Shown: piece after piece, positions 32,595-33,452 of the stretch
Position numbering within the stretch: the stretch's first letter is position 1
How the letters are laid out: each line of letters begins with the position of its first letter
From: Myxococcales bacterium
GTDB taxonomy: Bacteria; Myxococcota_A; Polyangia; Polyangiales; Polyangiaceae
Assembly: GCA_013297655.1 (NCBI GenBank)
Contig: JAAFHV010000056.1
Span: 6,676-40,127 of the forward strand
DNA: 33,452 bases
Reading direction: 5' to 3'
Position numbers and translations under genes: made by a program
The notes under the pieces: generated by a model
What the model was told of the DNA's origin: nothing
What the model saw: the letters and a program-made list of their open reading frames with translations, nothing else
Database searches by the model: none

Positions 32595-33452
32595 ATGGTT
32601 CGTCGCGCGCTGACTCTGGCCACGCTGTCGTTCACGCTCTCGGGCTGCGGCCTGTTCTCCGTCGCGCCCCCCCCATCGCAGGTGCCAACCGGTGACCAAG
32701 CGCTCGCGCGCATCGCCGAGGTGCAGGCGTGCGGCCACGGCGTGCGCGCGAAGGCGACGATCGACCACTTCGGCAAAGAGGGCCGCATCCGCGGAGACCT
32801 CATGCTGTACGGCGTCGCGCCGGATCTCCTTCGCATGGACGCGGTGAGCCCCTTCGGCGCCAACCTCGCCACCCTCGCGAGCGACGGGAAAAACTTCTCC
32901 CTCTACGACATCCGCGACAAACGCTTCCTCTACGGGCCAGCCCTCCCGTGCAACATCGCGCGCCTCACCCAGGTGCCGCTCCCGGGGCACGTGCTCATCG
33001 GGCTCCTCCGCGGTCTCCCGCCCGAGCTCGTGCACACGAAGGGCTCGGCCACGATCGCGTGGAGCTCGTCGGGGTACTACGTGGTCACCCTCGTCGGCTC
33101 GCGGCAAGCGCGTGAAGAGCTCACGATCGGCGTGCACCCGGACGACTTCGGCAAGCCCTGGAACGCGCAGCGCCTCAGGCTCCTCTCGGCGCGGGTCGAT
33201 CAGAACGACGGCACCCTCTTCCGCGCCGAGCTCGACGAGCACAAGGCCGCCCCGATGGCCAAGGCGTGGGAAGATCCGGACGGCCTCCCCGGGGAGAACA
33301 TCGCGCCCTCGGGCCCGGTGTGCGAGGCCGAGCTCCCGCGCAACATCCACCTCGAGGTGCCGCCCGCAAAGTCGGACGTGCTCTTCCGCTACGACGAGGT
33401 CGTATGGAATCCGCCGCTCCCGCCGGGCACCTTCACTCAGCCGAACCCGCCC
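32595..33452 (+). CDS. Outer-membrane-type lipoprotein, DUF4292/LolB-like (cut by window edge)
   Basis: The first 286 residues are visible and no stop is reached. The signal ends at LSGC (Cys18). The body has a beta-rich LolA/LolB-like pattern: VRAKATIDHFGKEGRIRGDL, DLLRMDAVSPFGANLATLAS, DGKNFSLYDIRDKRFLYG and IGLLRGLPPELV. This is typical of DUF4292-like lipoproteins that handle lipids or help outer-membrane assembly. That role is inferred from the fold. The late part becomes Pro-rich (PPLPPGTFTQPNPP). The ATG at 32595 is preceded by the TATAGA box 7 nt upstream. It is divergent from the sigma54-type unit at 32.4 kb. Confidence 0.85.
   Translation, partial: MVRRALTLATLSFTLSGCGLFSVAPPPSQVPTGDQALARIAEVQACGHGVRAKATIDHFGKEGRIRGDLMLYGVAPDLLRMDAVSPFGANLATLASDGKNFSLYDIRDKRFLYGPALPCNIARLTQVPLPGHVLIGLLRGLPPELVHTKGSATIAWSSSGYYVVTLVGSRQAREELTIGVHPDDFGKPWNAQRLRLLSARVDQNDGTLFRAELDEHKAAPMAKAWEDPDGLPGENIAPSGPVCEAELPRNIHLEVPPAKSDVLFRYDEVVWNPPLPPGTFTQPNPP

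Overview
The window is GC-rich, densely coded DNA of the kind found in Myxococcota, most likely a polyangial or Sorangium-like myxobacterium. This rests on its content: many exported lipoproteins and TPR proteins, a membrane-anchored Ser/Thr kinase, a PrkA/YeaH/SpoVR set, a multihaem lipoprotein cytochrome, and long antisense shadow ORFs. The taxon is an inference from gene content and composition. There is no rRNA, tRNA, CRISPR array, intact insertion sequence or prophage.

Layout. 0-2.4 kb (leftward): the start of prkA, a structured non-coding stretch with two hairpin copies and a long imperfect hairpin, a small exported protein, and a DNRLRE-like exported protein. 2.6-5.8 kb (rightward): an overlapping oppD-oppF-Ser/Thr kinase operon. 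5.9-8.4 kb (leftward): a TPR protein - tetrahaem cytochrome - thioredoxin lipoprotein operon. 8.8-12.3 kb (rightward): pyruvate dehydrogenase E1alpha-E1beta-E2, followed by a 2 x 90-bp tandem repeat. 12.5-14.4 kb (rightward): a formylglycine-generating-enzyme-like protein and a metallophosphoesterase. 14.6-19.4 kb (leftward): cspA, then the coupled yeaH-spoVR-HEPN-like-TPR lipoprotein operon. 19.5-21.4 kb: a 161-bp terminal-inverted-repeat element directly behind a subtilisin-like protease with a multi-pass C-terminus. 21.6-25.9 kb (leftward): lipA, a lipoprotein, mtnA, a small helical protein and a TPR lipoprotein. 26.0-27.7 kb (rightward): 3-hydroxyacyl-CoA dehydrogenase and a crotonase. 27.8-33.4 kb: a membrane protein, the DNA polymerase III delta' subunit, a coupled Rsm22-like / thiE / DUF4178-like operon, a Nudix hydrolase, and a partial outer-membrane-type lipoprotein.

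How genes fit together. PDH E2 carries a lipoyl domain, and LipA makes the lipoyl group; both are in the window. PrkA, YeaH and SpoVR are a known phylogenetic trio. Here prkA lies about 16 kb from yeaH-spoVR, which are instead coupled to a protein with a HEPN-type RX4H motif and a TPR lipoprotein. The hydroxyacyl-CoA dehydrogenase and crotonase catalyse consecutive beta-oxidation or butanoyl-CoA steps.

Best leads. (1) About nine genes have a -10-like TANNN(T/A) hexamer only 6-7 nt before the start codon and no Shine-Dalgarno, which suggests widespread leaderless transcription. (2) A minus-strand sigma54-type promoter near 32.4 kb, with a 19-bp perfect palindrome about 110 bp upstream, drives a 9-codon ORF that has a textbook ribosome-binding site. 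(3) Two long inverted-repeat elements and one tandem repeat all begin 1-2 nt after a stop codon. (4) The extended yeaH-spoVR operon.
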